Source: Chitinophagaceae bacterium (GTDB lineage Bacteria; Bacteroidota; Bacteroidia; Chitinophagales; Chitinophagaceae). From it: a stretch of DNA of 6,512 bases. The notes below the pieces were generated by a model that searched no databases, had not been told where the DNA came from, and was given only the letters and a program-made list of their open reading frames with translations. This document shows positions 1 to 5,576 of this stretch, one piece after another. The stretch spans positions 5,646 to 12,157 of the forward strand of contig PLXD01000136.1 in assembly GCA_003151295.1 (NCBI GenBank), in the 5' to 3' direction. Position numbers and translations under genes: made by a program. Each line of letters begins with the position of its first letter. The stretch's first letter is position 1.

Positions 1-61
1 AGCGGCGTTGCGATATACTACCGGAGAAATACGTTCGAGTATCTAATATCCTAACTACATT

Positions 62-988
62 ATGGAAAAGAACGACAAGATTTACATCGCCGGTCATCGC
101 GGGATGGTGGGCTCGGCGATTACCAGGAAACTACAGGGAGAAGGGTTCGGGAACCTGGTATTCCGGACATCGGCCGAACTCGACCTGCGTAACCAGCAGG
201 CGGTAAATGCTTTTTTTGAACTGGAAAAGCCGGATTATGTATTCCTGGCCGCCGCAAAAGTGGGGGGTATCCTGGCAAACAATACCCGCCGCGCGGAATT
301 CCTTTATGACAACCTGATGATTCAAAGCAATATCATTCACGCCGCCTACACAAATAGTGTGAAAAAGCTGATGTTCCTCGGGTCTTCCTGTATTTATCCC
401 AAACTGGCCCCGCAGCCCCTGAAAGAAGAATACCTGCTCACCGGGGAGCTGGAGCCTACCAATGAACCTTATGCGATCGCTAAGATCGCAGGGATCAAAA
501 TGTGCGACTCCTATCGTTCCCAATATGGATGCGATTTCATCTCCGTGATGCCCACCAATCTCTACGGACCCAATGACAATTACGACCTCAATAGTTCGCA
601 TGTACTGCCGGCTTTGATCCGGAAATTCCATGAAGCGACTGTTAATCAGCTACCCTCCGTCGTGATGTGGGGATCGGGTAAGCCGCGTCGCGAATTCCTG
701 CATGCGGACGATCTGGCCGATGCCTGCTTCTACCTGATGCAGCATTATAACGACCCCGGCTTCGTCAATATCGGAACGGGCGAAGACATAGAGATAAAAG
801 AGCTGGCGCTCCTCATAAAATCCATCATCGGTTATACGGGGGAAATCAGGCATGACCTGGACAAGCCGGATGGCACGCCCAGGAAACTGATGGATGTCGG
901 CCGGCTTCATAAGATGGGCTGGAAAGCCCGGATCAGCCTCGAAGATGGGATCCGGAAGGTATACGCAGATTTTAAAAAGAATATGTAA
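62..988 (+). CDS. fcl: GDP-L-fucose synthase (GDP-4-keto-6-deoxymannose epimerase/reductase)
   Basis: 308 aa, full length for the family. The enzyme converts GDP-4-keto-6-deoxy-D-mannose to GDP-L-fucose with NADPH in the cytoplasm, providing activated fucose for capsule, exopolysaccharide or glycans. Seen in the sequence: an N-terminal extended-SDR Rossmann motif [10 protein letters not shown] (residues 11-20), GSSCIYP at 107-113, [11 protein letters not shown] at 134-144, and [10 protein letters not shown] at 163-172. Aligned by eye to E. coli Fcl with an offset of one residue, the catalytic set is intact: Ser108, Cys110, Tyr137, Lys141 and His180. The ATG at 62 is supported by the Rossmann strand starting directly after it; no Shine-Dalgarno is visible, as is usual in Bacteroidota. 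The usual partner gmd is not in the window. The first 54 bases carry a short open frame ending in TAA at 52-54 that may be the tail of the preceding gene, but it is too short to identify. The PHP phosphatase gene follows after 10 nt, so the two are probably co-transcribed. Confidence 0.96.
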   Translation: MEKNDKIYIAGHRGMVGSAITRKLQGEGFGNLVFRTSAELDLRNQQAVNAFFELEKPDYVFLAAAKVGGILANNTRRAEFLYDNLMIQSNIIHAAYTNSVKKLMFLGSSCIYPKLAPQPLKEEYLLTGELEPTNEPYAIAKIAGIKMCDSYRSQYGCDFISVMPTNLYGPNDNYDLNSSHVLPALIRKFHEATVNQLPSVVMWGSGKPRREFLHADDLADACFYLMQHYNDPGFVNIGTGEDIEIKELALLIKSIIGYTGEIRHDLDKPDGTPRKLMDVGRLHKMGWKARISLEDGIRKVYADFKKNM

Positions 989-998
989 ATTACGCTCC

Positions 999-1739
999 AT
1001 GTTTTCCATCTTCAGTAAAAAATACAGAGACCTTCCCGATCTTAGCGAGTTGCGGTGCGACGTGCATTCCCATTTCATCCCCGGTATCGATGACGGTTCC
1101 CCGGACATGGACACCTCTATCTACCTGATCCGCGGCCTGGTCGACCTGGGATATAAAAAGATCATCACTACCCCGCACGTCATTTCCGATATGTACCCGA
1201 ATACCCCGCAGATTATTAAGGAAGGTTACCGGGAAGTTGTCGAAGAATTGCGGCTGCAGAAGATCGACGTGGAATTTTCCGTGGCGGCAGAATATCTTAT
1301 GGACAGCAATTTCGGCAAGATGCTCGATGAGAACGCCCCTTTGCTAACCCTCAAGGACAATCTGGTATTGGTGGAACTCTCCCTGGCACTTCCTTCCATC
1401 GATATGAAGGAGTTATTATTCAGTTTGCAGATCAAAGGCTATCAGCCCGTGATCGCCCACCCCGAAAGATATCTTTATTTCGGGGCCCATAAAGAATGGT
1501 ATGATGAAATGAAGGACACCGGCTGTTTATTTCAAATGAACTTACTGTCCTTGATTAGCCACTATGGAAAAGGAGCCCTCGAATTGGCCCATTACCTGAT
1601 CAAAAAGAAATATGTAGACCTTCTCGGCACCGACATGCACCACGAAAGGCATCTCCGCCTGCTAAGCACTTCCACCCGCCTCCGCAGAGAAATCGGCAAA
1701 CTCCTCGATACCGGTATGATTCGCAATGCCGGTTTTTAG
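999..1739 (+). CDS. CpsB/YwqE-type PHP-domain protein-tyrosine phosphatase
   Basis: 246 aa from the ATG at 999. The family (CpsB/Wzb of streptococci, YwqE of Bacillus) is metal-dependent phosphatases that dephosphorylate the tyrosine kinase controlling polysaccharide export and chain length. The metal-binding motifs of the PHP fold are all visible: DVHSHFIPGIDDG at residues 21-33 (Asp21, His23, His25, Asp31/32), TTPH with His60, AAEY with Glu98, AHPERY with His154 and Glu156, and GTDMHH with Asp212 and His214. The frame is open upstream to an ATG at 894, but that would overlap fcl by about 95 nt and add a basic, non-homologous-looking stretch, so 999 (10 nt after the fcl stop) is preferred. 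No clear Shine-Dalgarno. No tyrosine kinase gene is in the window; its substrate is inferred to be a Wzc-like kinase elsewhere. Downstream, the TAG at 1737-1739 overlaps the stop of a doubtful minus-strand frame. A hairpin at 1813-1843 may end the transcript. Confidence 0.92.
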   Translation: MFSIFSKKYRDLPDLSELRCDVHSHFIPGIDDGSPDMDTSIYLIRGLVDLGYKKIITTPHVISDMYPNTPQIIKEGYREVVEELRLQKIDVEFSVAAEYLMDSNFGKMLDENAPLLTLKDNLVLVELSLALPSIDMKELLFSLQIKGYQPVIAHPERYLYFGAHKEWYDEMKDTGCLFQMNLLSLISHYGKGALELAHYLIKKKYVDLLGTDMHHERHLRLLSTSTRLRREIGKLLDTGMIRNAGF

Positions 1740-2017
1740 TTCCATTTTCCATTCATAACTTCATCCCGTTCTTCTCCCTCCGCCAGGATCTTTACACCAA
1801 CCGAATCAAAAGCTTGTAAAATATAATGTTTACAAGATTTTTTCATTTTAGGTTCATTCGCCGTCAATAAACTAAACTCCTTAGCTGACGTAGACGGGGT
1901 TCGCCGAATGCTTACTATATACCGTGCCCTGGATTCGAACAGTAATTGATTTTCAATTATTTGCGAAGGAAGTATAAATGAAAGTAATATCAGAGTGGAA
2001 ATTTTTTTAGAAACCAA
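1736..2017 (-). CDS. Doubtful 93-aa hypothetical protein downstream of the PIN toxin
   Basis: 93 aa, not recognised. It would start at 2017, overlapping the 3' end of the PIN-domain gene by 28 nt, and stop at 1736-1738, overlapping the stop of the convergent phosphatase gene. The N-terminus (MVSKKISTLILLSFIL) has a basic start followed by a hydrophobic run and could pass for a signal peptide. The last 35 residues (from MKKSCKHYILQAF) read like a charged soluble segment, with GVKILAEGEERDEV near the end. No domain is recognisable. Against it: no ribosome binding site, a possible terminator hairpin inside the frame, and only chance is needed for a frame this short in AT-rich DNA. It may also be a remnant of a longer gene. 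It is listed because otherwise the 250 bases between the PIN gene and the phosphatase would hold no gene. Confidence 0.3.
   Translation of the reverse strand: MVSKKISTLILLSFILPSQIIENQLLFESRARYIVSIRRTPSTSAKEFSLLTANEPKMKKSCKHYILQAFDSVGVKILAEGEERDEVMNGKWN
1813..1843 (+). terminator. Possible Rho-independent terminator of the polysaccharide operon
   Basis: A perfect 8-bp inverted repeat CTTGTAAA (1813-1820) / TTTACAAG (1829-1836), with an 8-nt loop, is followed by an A and six Ts (1838-1843). It lies about 75 nt after the PHP phosphatase stop codon on the same strand. The stem is AT-rich and so weak, and the As before it could extend pairing with the T run. It sits inside the doubtful minus-strand frame at 1736-2017; a terminator here would weigh against that frame being a gene. 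Confidence 0.4.
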
Positions 2018-2385
2018 CTGGTTGAATGGACAGGTATTGGTTTTAATTTGAAATGTTGCAGCTTGGAATCATCGCTAATGATAAATATACAATTGTTTTG
2101 TATGGCAAGATCAAAAAGATAATTGTCCTTTGGATCTGGACTTATGCCATATACTGCCCGTTCTGTAACTACGTAAGTTACTTTCCTGATGAACACAATC
2201 GTGTTACTTGATTGGTATTGGTCCATCCATTTATTTTCAACCAATACTTTGAATACTTCTCCAAGCAAATAATTATTAGTAATAGGAAGAAGATGGTAAG
2301 CAACCAAGCGATCTAGTAAAGGAGCGATATTCTTAGCCCTTGCATATTTAATCCATACGTTGGCATCAATAAGAATATTATACAT
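1990..2385 (-). CDS. PIN-domain toxin-like ribonuclease of a toxin-antitoxin pair
   Basis: 131 aa, the usual length for a stand-alone PIN domain. Such proteins are Mg-dependent endoribonucleases, commonly toxins that cleave tRNA, rRNA or mRNA and are held inactive by a small partner. The acidic residues expected in the active site are visible: Asp7 in LIDANVWI (residues 5-12), Glu43 in YLLGEVFKVL, Asp84/Asp87 in SPDPKDNYLFDLA (82-94), and Asp105/Asp106 in FIISDDSKL. The DPKDN...LA block points to the group annotated as 'putative toxin-antitoxin system toxin component, PIN family' (COG1569-like) rather than classical VapC, though this is a judgement by eye. The start ATG lies inside the end of the upstream gene (overlap 2378-2385), so translation is probably coupled. 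No truncation is seen and all key acids are present, so it is likely active. Alternative: a PIN nuclease with a role other than a toxin. Confidence 0.85.
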   Translation of the reverse strand: MYNILIDANVWIKYARAKNIAPLLDRLVAYHLLPITNNYLLGEVFKVLVENKWMDQYQSSNTIVFIRKVTYVVTERAVYGISPDPKDNYLFDLAIQNNCIFIISDDSKLQHFKLKPIPVHSTSWFLKKFPL

Positions 2386-2596
2386 GGTTACCGTAACGAT
2401 TCTTTTGAATAGCTTTTATAATATCTTCTTCAGTAGTATTTTTGAAATCTGATGATTGCGTTATATTTTTCCATTCTTCATTTAAATCATTTTTAAAGAA
2501 TTGGAGATATAACATTTTAAGTTCAGCGTCGCTTTTATTACGAAGTTGATCGATCATCTGTGCAAAGGTAGAAGGCTGCTGCTGAATCATTTCCAT
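2378..2596 (-). CDS. Putative antitoxin of the PIN module (unrecognised family)
   Basis: 72 aa, not assigned to a named antitoxin family. It reads as mostly helical and charged: MIDQLRNKSDAELKMLYLQF in the first half, then LNEEWKNIT and a basic C-terminal end, EEDIIKAIQKNRYGNHV. I see no obvious ribbon-helix-helix, AbrB or Phd motif. The assignment as antitoxin rests on position: it is the first gene of a two-gene operon and overlaps the PIN gene by 8 nt, the typical order for type II modules. A Bacteroidota-type promoter lies directly upstream (2613-2643), giving a very short leader. Start: ATG at 2596 is the longest frame; a second ATG two codons later (2590) is equally possible, as neither has a Shine-Dalgarno. 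Confidence 0.72.
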   Translation of the reverse strand: MEMIQQQPSTFAQMIDQLRNKSDAELKMLYLQFFKNDLNEEWKNITQSSDFKNTTEEDIIKAIQKNRYGNHV

Positions 2597-2612
2597 GCCA
2601 TTTATTTTTACT

Positions 2613-2643
2613 CAAACCTACATTAATAATTTTTGTACACAAA
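2613..2643 (-). promoter_or_regulatory. Bacteroidota-type housekeeping promoter of the toxin-antitoxin operon
   Basis: Read on the minus strand, TTTG (2643-2640) is followed by exactly 19 nt and then TAGGTTTG (2620-2613). This matches the known Bacteroidota consensus TTTG-N19-TAnnTTTG at every fixed position. Transcription would start about 5-8 nt further on, leaving a leader of roughly ten bases before the ATG at 2596. Orientation and distance fit the putative antitoxin gene. No other region in the window matched this pattern as well. Confidence 0.72.
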
Positions 2644-2670
2644 GAATGTATGAAAATGGGAAGCATGTCG

Positions 2671-2684
2671 GAACTTTAAAGTTC
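2671..2684. repeat. Perfect 14-bp palindrome upstream of the toxin-antitoxin promoter
   Basis: GAACTTTAAAGTTC is its own reverse complement. It lies 28 nt upstream of the -33 element of the toxin-antitoxin promoter and 38 nt before the start of the IS110 transposase remnant. It could be an operator for the antitoxin complex (dimeric binding), or belong to the end region of the dead insertion sequence. The flanking GCATGT (2664-2669) and ACATGC (about 2702-2707) also form an outer inverted pair. Its function is not shown by the sequence. Confidence 0.4.
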
Positions 2685-2721
2685 AAACCAAAAAAATTAC
2701 AACATGCCACACTCATTTTCA

Positions 2722-3096
2722 ATGAAAGTAAAGTTACAAAAAGCTTGCGGAATTAAGAATGCATAAAGATGTCATTAAAGCTTACTACATGGGCTTTGAT
2801 ATCCCCTTCCGCACAAAGATTTTGGCGCTACTACATTGCAAGTCAGAGAGTTGTGTAATGACCTTCAGCAGCAAGGGATCACCGATGTAGTGATCGAGAG
2901 CACCGGGATATACTGGATACCTTTATAGGATCTGCTCACGTAACAGGGCGTTAAGGTAGTGATTGCCAACCCGCTACGGGTAAAACAAATACCGGTAAAA
3001 AGACCGATGCGGCCGATTGAATGGCTTTGTAAGCTCTTGCTCAATGGCGTCAAAAACCGTATCCTCAAAGCGCTTGCACCGTCATTGCTGAAGTAG
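2722..3096 (+). pseudogene. Decayed IS110-family transposase (DEDD type)
   Basis: Remnant of a transposase that in the intact state would be a DEDD (RuvC-like) recombinase of IS110. It starts MKVKLQKACGI (2722), shifts frame to MHKDVIKA (2759), then returns to the first frame with FGATTLQVRELCNDL and the hallmark ESTGIYW (2896-2916). Two in-frame stops follow (TAG 2926-2928, TAA 2941-2943), then GVKVVIANPLRVKQIP. The second catalytic block KTDAAD reads only in another frame (3000-3017), after which EWLCKLLLNGV resumes in the first frame (from 3019). The join NGVKNRILKAL suggests an in-frame internal deletion, because the family normally has several dozen residues between these blocks. The frame then ends at a TAG (3094-3096); the large C-terminal transposase domain is missing. 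Bases 3097-3212 may hold further unreadable remnant. It is clearly inactive. It lies exactly where kdpB would be expected after kdpA. Confidence 0.8.
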
Positions 3097-3212
3097 GCAA
3101 TACTTTAGAGAGCATTCCTAGCTACTGTACCTGCTTCCATTTATCATGAGGACATCGATTCATCTGTTGGTAGGAGCGGAGGGAGCGTAAAGTTACCCTG
3201 CAATGATCCGGA

Positions 3213-4919
3213 TTATCTATAAAACTGTTCTGAAATTGGCCCCAGCATGAATACAGGAAGAAAAGACAAGGCGTTAAGAACAATAATTACTAATAATAAA
3301 AACACGCCAAATGTAGCAGTATCAGTCGGTAAACTTCCTTTTGATAAAGGAACGTATTTCTTTTGTTGTAACAAACCCGCCATAATTACAGCACCTGTAA
3401 TGGGGATAAATCTCCCACACAACATTGCCAATGCCGTCGATGTATTCCAGAATACCGTATTATTTCCCAGCCCTCCAAAGTTCGAGCCATTTCCGGCTAC
3501 GGAGGAAACATATTCATAAAACATGGTGGTAAAGCCGTGCGATCCTTTGTTTGAAAGCCAGTTTAATGCATTATTACCACCGGGGTAATGAATATACACA
3601 TAGCAGGCAATAGCAGCAAATAGCATAGGTACCATCACTTGTGCCACACTTACTCCTACTGCTATCTGCATTTCTCGTATACTTATTTTCTTACCAAATA
3701 TTTCAGGTGTTCTGCCAATCATCATCGTACCAATAAAAACCGCCACAATAAGATAGATAAACATGTTTATCCATCCGGTACCCAATCCGCCATAAAAAGC
3801 GTCTATCTGCATCCCTGCCAGCATAAATACACCACTCAGCGGCATATAACTATCATGCATGCCGGTGATAGTGCCAGCCGGCACTACCATGTTCACTCCA
3901 CTGTAATAAGCGGAATAAAAACTTCCATACCGAACTTCTTTGCCCTCCATATTTCCTGCGGTATTATCAATACCCATTGCAGTAACAGCTGGATTACCCC
4001 TTACTTCCTGTATAATAATAGGGATAGTTACCAGCAGGAACCCCGTTGTCATTACTACAAAAATCATCTTACCGAAGCGTCTGGCATCAAGATAATGACC
4101 CATGCAAAAAACAAATGCCATTGGCAATAACAACACAATAATAGTATGCAGGACAAATGTAAAAGAATTAGGATTTTCAAAGGGGTGTGCGTCATTGGCA
4201 CCGAAAAAACCCCCGCCGTTTGAACCCAATTCTTTTATAGGGATCATAGCTGCTACAGGGCCTGTGGCAACATGGATTGTATCACCCTGCAGCCCTGTAA
4301 TAGTCTGGGGACCTTCAAACGTCATTGGCATTCCGTTTAGCACAAAGAGAACAGCTACTATAAAAGATAGCGGAAGCAGCACCCTTGTAAGGGAACGAGT
4401 AAAATCTTTATAAAAATTTCCAAGATTTGATGCAGTTTTGTTTGCCAATCCTCTTACTACCGCTATGCCCGCTGTCAGACTTGTTGCAGCACTAACAAAT
4501 TGCAGAAACATAAATACAGCCGATTGCGATAAATAGGTGGCCCCTGTTTCACCTGAATAATGCTGCAGGTTGGTACTGGTTAGAAAACTTATTGCTGAAT
4601 TAAATGCCAGTGACCACTCCATAGAAGGGTTTCCTGCGGGATTCAGAAATAATTTCCCCTGGAAAAGCAGAATAACGAACCCCCAAACAAACCATATACA
4701 ATTTATTACTAAAATGGCCGAAAGGTATTGTTTCCAATCCATCCCGGCCTTGCTGTTTATTTTGCAGATCCTATAAATAAAGTTTTCAACAGGATTCCAG
4801 AAATCAAAAACAGTTTTTTCTTCCTTATAAACCTTCCTTAAATATCTTCCTAATGGCAGTGCCAGTAATGCAGCTATAAGAAAAATAATAATGCTGCCTG
4901 TTGAGTTCTGTAAAATCAT
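3213..4919 (-). CDS. kdpA: Potassium-transporting ATPase subunit A (KdpA), apparently orphaned
   Basis: 568 aa, full length. KdpA is the inner-membrane, channel-like subunit that binds K+ selectively in the KdpFABC high-affinity uptake pump; KdpB supplies ATP hydrolysis and KdpC and KdpF assist. All four pore-type regions are visible: TSTNLQHYSG (114-123), GSNGGGFFGAND (232-243) with HPFENP (245-250), AGTITGMHDS (348-357), and AGNGSNFGGLG (475-485). GRTPEIFGKKI (402-412) is the family's conserved cytoplasmic loop. About ten hydrophobic segments run through the protein, beginning with residues 9-22 (IIIFLIAALLALPLG). The reading frame has no lesion and ends ...GPISEQFYR. The ATG at 4919 places the first helix normally; no Shine-Dalgarno is seen. 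Odd: no kdpB or kdpC follows. Downstream of the stop, on the same strand, there is only antisense IS110 remnant and then the toxin-antitoxin module. Without KdpB the usual pump cannot work unless kdpBC lie elsewhere. Confidence 0.96.
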   Translation of the reverse strand: MILQNSTGSIIIFLIAALLALPLGRYLRKVYKEEKTVFDFWNPVENFIYRICKINSKAGMDWKQYLSAILVINCIWFVWGFVILLFQGKLFLNPAGNPSMEWSLAFNSAISFLTSTNLQHYSGETGATYLSQSAVFMFLQFVSAATSLTAGIAVVRGLANKTASNLGNFYKDFTRSLTRVLLPLSFIVAVLFVLNGMPMTFEGPQTITGLQGDTIHVATGPVAAMIPIKELGSNGGGFFGANDAHPFENPNSFTFVLHTIIVLLLPMAFVFCMGHYLDARRFGKMIFVVMTTGFLLVTIPIIIQEVRGNPAVTAMGIDNTAGNMEGKEVRYGSFYSAYYSGVNMVVPAGTITGMHDSYMPLSGVFMLAGMQIDAFYGGLGTGWINMFIYLIVAVFIGTMMIGRTPEIFGKKISIREMQIAVGVSVAQVMVPMLFAAIACYVYIHYPGGNNALNWLSNKGSHGFTTMFYEYVSSVAGNGSNFGGLGNNTVFWNTSTALAMLCGRFIPITGAVIMAGLLQQKKYVPLSKGSLPTDTATFGVFLLLVIIVLNALSFLPVFMLGPISEQFYR

Positions 4920-4988
4920 AATTGTCGTAGAAGGCTTATTGGTACTATCGTAACGATTGCTTTGTCCAAAGCGGATACTTGCAAGTTA

Positions 4989-5099
4989 TTATTTCAGTAA
5001 GTGATAAATTATCCCTGCTATAACTATTAGCGAATACATTGCAAGTAGCAAGTGAAAAGGTTTTAACTGTTTACCGAGGCGCTGAAAATACTCTTTCAT
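4989..5099 (-). CDS. KdpF-like small membrane peptide upstream of kdpA
   Basis: 36 aa: a basic, amphipathic N-terminus (MKEYFQRLGKQLKP) followed by one hydrophobic helix (about residues 15-35, LLLAMYSLIVIAGIIYHLLK). It precedes kdpA in the same direction by 69 nt, the place where kdpF lies in kdp operons. KdpF is a single-helix peptide of about 25-30 aa that stabilises the complex. This peptide lacks the usual KdpF ending (a PekF-like tail) and has a longer N-terminus, so it is either a divergent KdpF or another small membrane protein of the operon. I see no better kdpF candidate in the 69-nt gap. No strong Shine-Dalgarno precedes the ATG. Confidence 0.5.
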   Translation of the reverse strand: MKEYFQRLGKQLKPFHLLLAMYSLIVIAGIIYHLLK

Positions 5100-5122
5100 A
5101 GTTTATTATTTCCGATTAGAGT

Positions 5123-5138
5123 GCCAAAAGACGTGCCC
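5123..5138 (-). promoter_or_regulatory. Weak sigma-54-like promoter candidate for the kdp genes
   Basis: On the minus strand GGGCACG-TCTT-TTGG resembles the -24/-12 consensus TGGCACG-N4-TTGC with the right spacing, 24 nt before the start of the KdpF-like peptide. The first T and, more seriously, the conserved C of the -12 GC are mismatched. I recall Bacteroidota kdp operons lying next to sigma-54-dependent regulators, which makes this worth noting, but no such regulator is in the window. Confidence 0.2.
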
Positions 5139-5154
5139 TGCAAATCCCCATTAG

Positions 5155-5167
5155 CGAATAATATTCG
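5155..5167. repeat. Short inverted repeat between the divergent kdp and mgtA genes
   Basis: CGAAT-AAT-ATTCG is an inverted repeat with 5-bp arms and a 3-nt centre, in the divergent intergenic region about 56 nt upstream of the KdpF-like ORF. The 11-mer ATTAGCGAATA that includes its left arm (5150-5160) recurs at 5026-5036 inside the 36-aa ORF. It may be an operator half-site pair; chance is also possible at this size. Confidence 0.3.
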
Positions 5168-5171
5168 TAAA

Positions 5172-5197
5172 GTGCTGGCTGGGAAGGATTTGAACAG
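5172..5197 (-). other. tRNA 3'-end-like fragment (possible old attachment site)
   Basis: On the minus strand the stretch reads TTCAAATC then CTTCCCAGCCAGCA, the order found in the T-loop, T-stem and acceptor 3' strand of a tRNA. The bases before it do not pair to make a T-stem, and there is no anticodon arm, D-arm or 5' acceptor strand, so it is not a tRNA gene. Integrating elements often copy such 3' ends as att sites; here this is only a suggestion. Confidence 0.2.
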
Positions 5198-5525
5198 ATA
5201 GGAAGGAGTTTTAATTAATGATTGTACCACGAAATGGCCTGTCAAACCGGTGTATATTTCCAAAATGGTATGCAATATCCGATATGTCTTCCATCGTGGC
5301 GTCTACCCAGGACAGCAATGAGTTCAGCTGGAAGAACGCATTTAAATATCGCGAGAATATCCAGGCAGCTATCAAAGTCCAATATGCACAGCAGTTGCAA
5401 ACATTTTTGAAACGGGTCATTAAAATTTTGCCTTTACTTCTTTACCTTCGCGGCGATATAAATAATTCCAACATGGAACCCGAGTCGTGTAATAACCTAT
5501 TTTCCTGATCTCTCCGGACCGTATA

Positions 5526-5576
5526 ACTCTTTAAGCTATCCCCTTTGGGGAATAAAAATCATTCATGCTTAAGAGT
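5526..5576 (+). promoter_or_regulatory. Nested hairpin in the leader of the mgtA operon
   Basis: ACTCTTTAAGC (5526-5536) can pair with GCTTAAGAGT (5567-5576) to give a 10-bp stem with a single bulged T (5530). Inside the loop, CCCC (5540-5543) and GGGG (5547-5550), separated by TTT, form a second hairpin. The start codon of the 49-aa ORF (5565-5567) touches the outer stem, and the G-rich strand of the inner hairpin is the only Shine-Dalgarno-like sequence before it. The fold could therefore limit translation of that ORF. It does not match the M-box magnesium riboswitch as I know it. No T run follows, so it is not a simple terminator. Confidence 0.4.

Larger units (their letters stand above)
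5100..5564. other. Divergent intergenic region without a convincing gene
   Basis: This 465-nt stretch separates the minus-strand kdp genes from the plus-strand mgtA operon and should hold both promoters. A plus-strand frame of 96 codons (5218-5508) has a good Shine-Dalgarno, GGAAGGAG (5201-5208), nine bases before its ATG. Its product starts MIVPRNGLSNRCIF, contains YRENIQAAIKVQYAQQLQTF, and is not recognised; it may be a small gene or a gene remnant. A minus-strand frame over the same bases (5211-5420) contains ISDIAYHFG, faintly like an AraC-type helix-turn-helix, but is not convincing. TACCTTCG at 5443-5450 resembles a Bacteroidota -7 element (TAnnTTTG) on the plus strand, but no TTTG lies at the proper distance upstream. 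Confidence 0.45.

Noticed and set aside
131..631. Long minus-strand frame opposite fcl
   Set aside because: The plus-strand fcl frame has all catalytic residues in order; the opposite frame is its shadow and shows no domain.
894..998. N-terminal extension of the PHP phosphatase from an ATG at 894
   Set aside because: It would overlap fcl deeply and adds a basic stretch that is just fcl read in another frame; the ATG at 999 fits the family length and sits right after the fcl stop.
2865..3068. Minus-strand frame across the IS110 remnant
   Set aside because: The plus strand carries recognisable IS110 motifs (ESTGIYW, KTDAAD); the opposite frame has no known features.
3097..3212. Start of kdpB downstream of kdpA
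   Set aside because: Reading the minus strand after the kdpA stop in all frames gives early stops and nothing like the KdpB N-terminus.
3639..4413. Plus-strand frames opposite kdpA
   Set aside because: They are antisense to well-conserved KdpA motifs; the products look random and rich in His, Thr and Ser.
5211..5420. AraC-like helix-turn-helix fragment on the minus strand (ISDIAYHFGNIHRFDRPFRG)
   Set aside because: The resemblance covers about 20 residues only, with no supporting first helix-turn-helix or upstream domain, and the plus strand is equally open.
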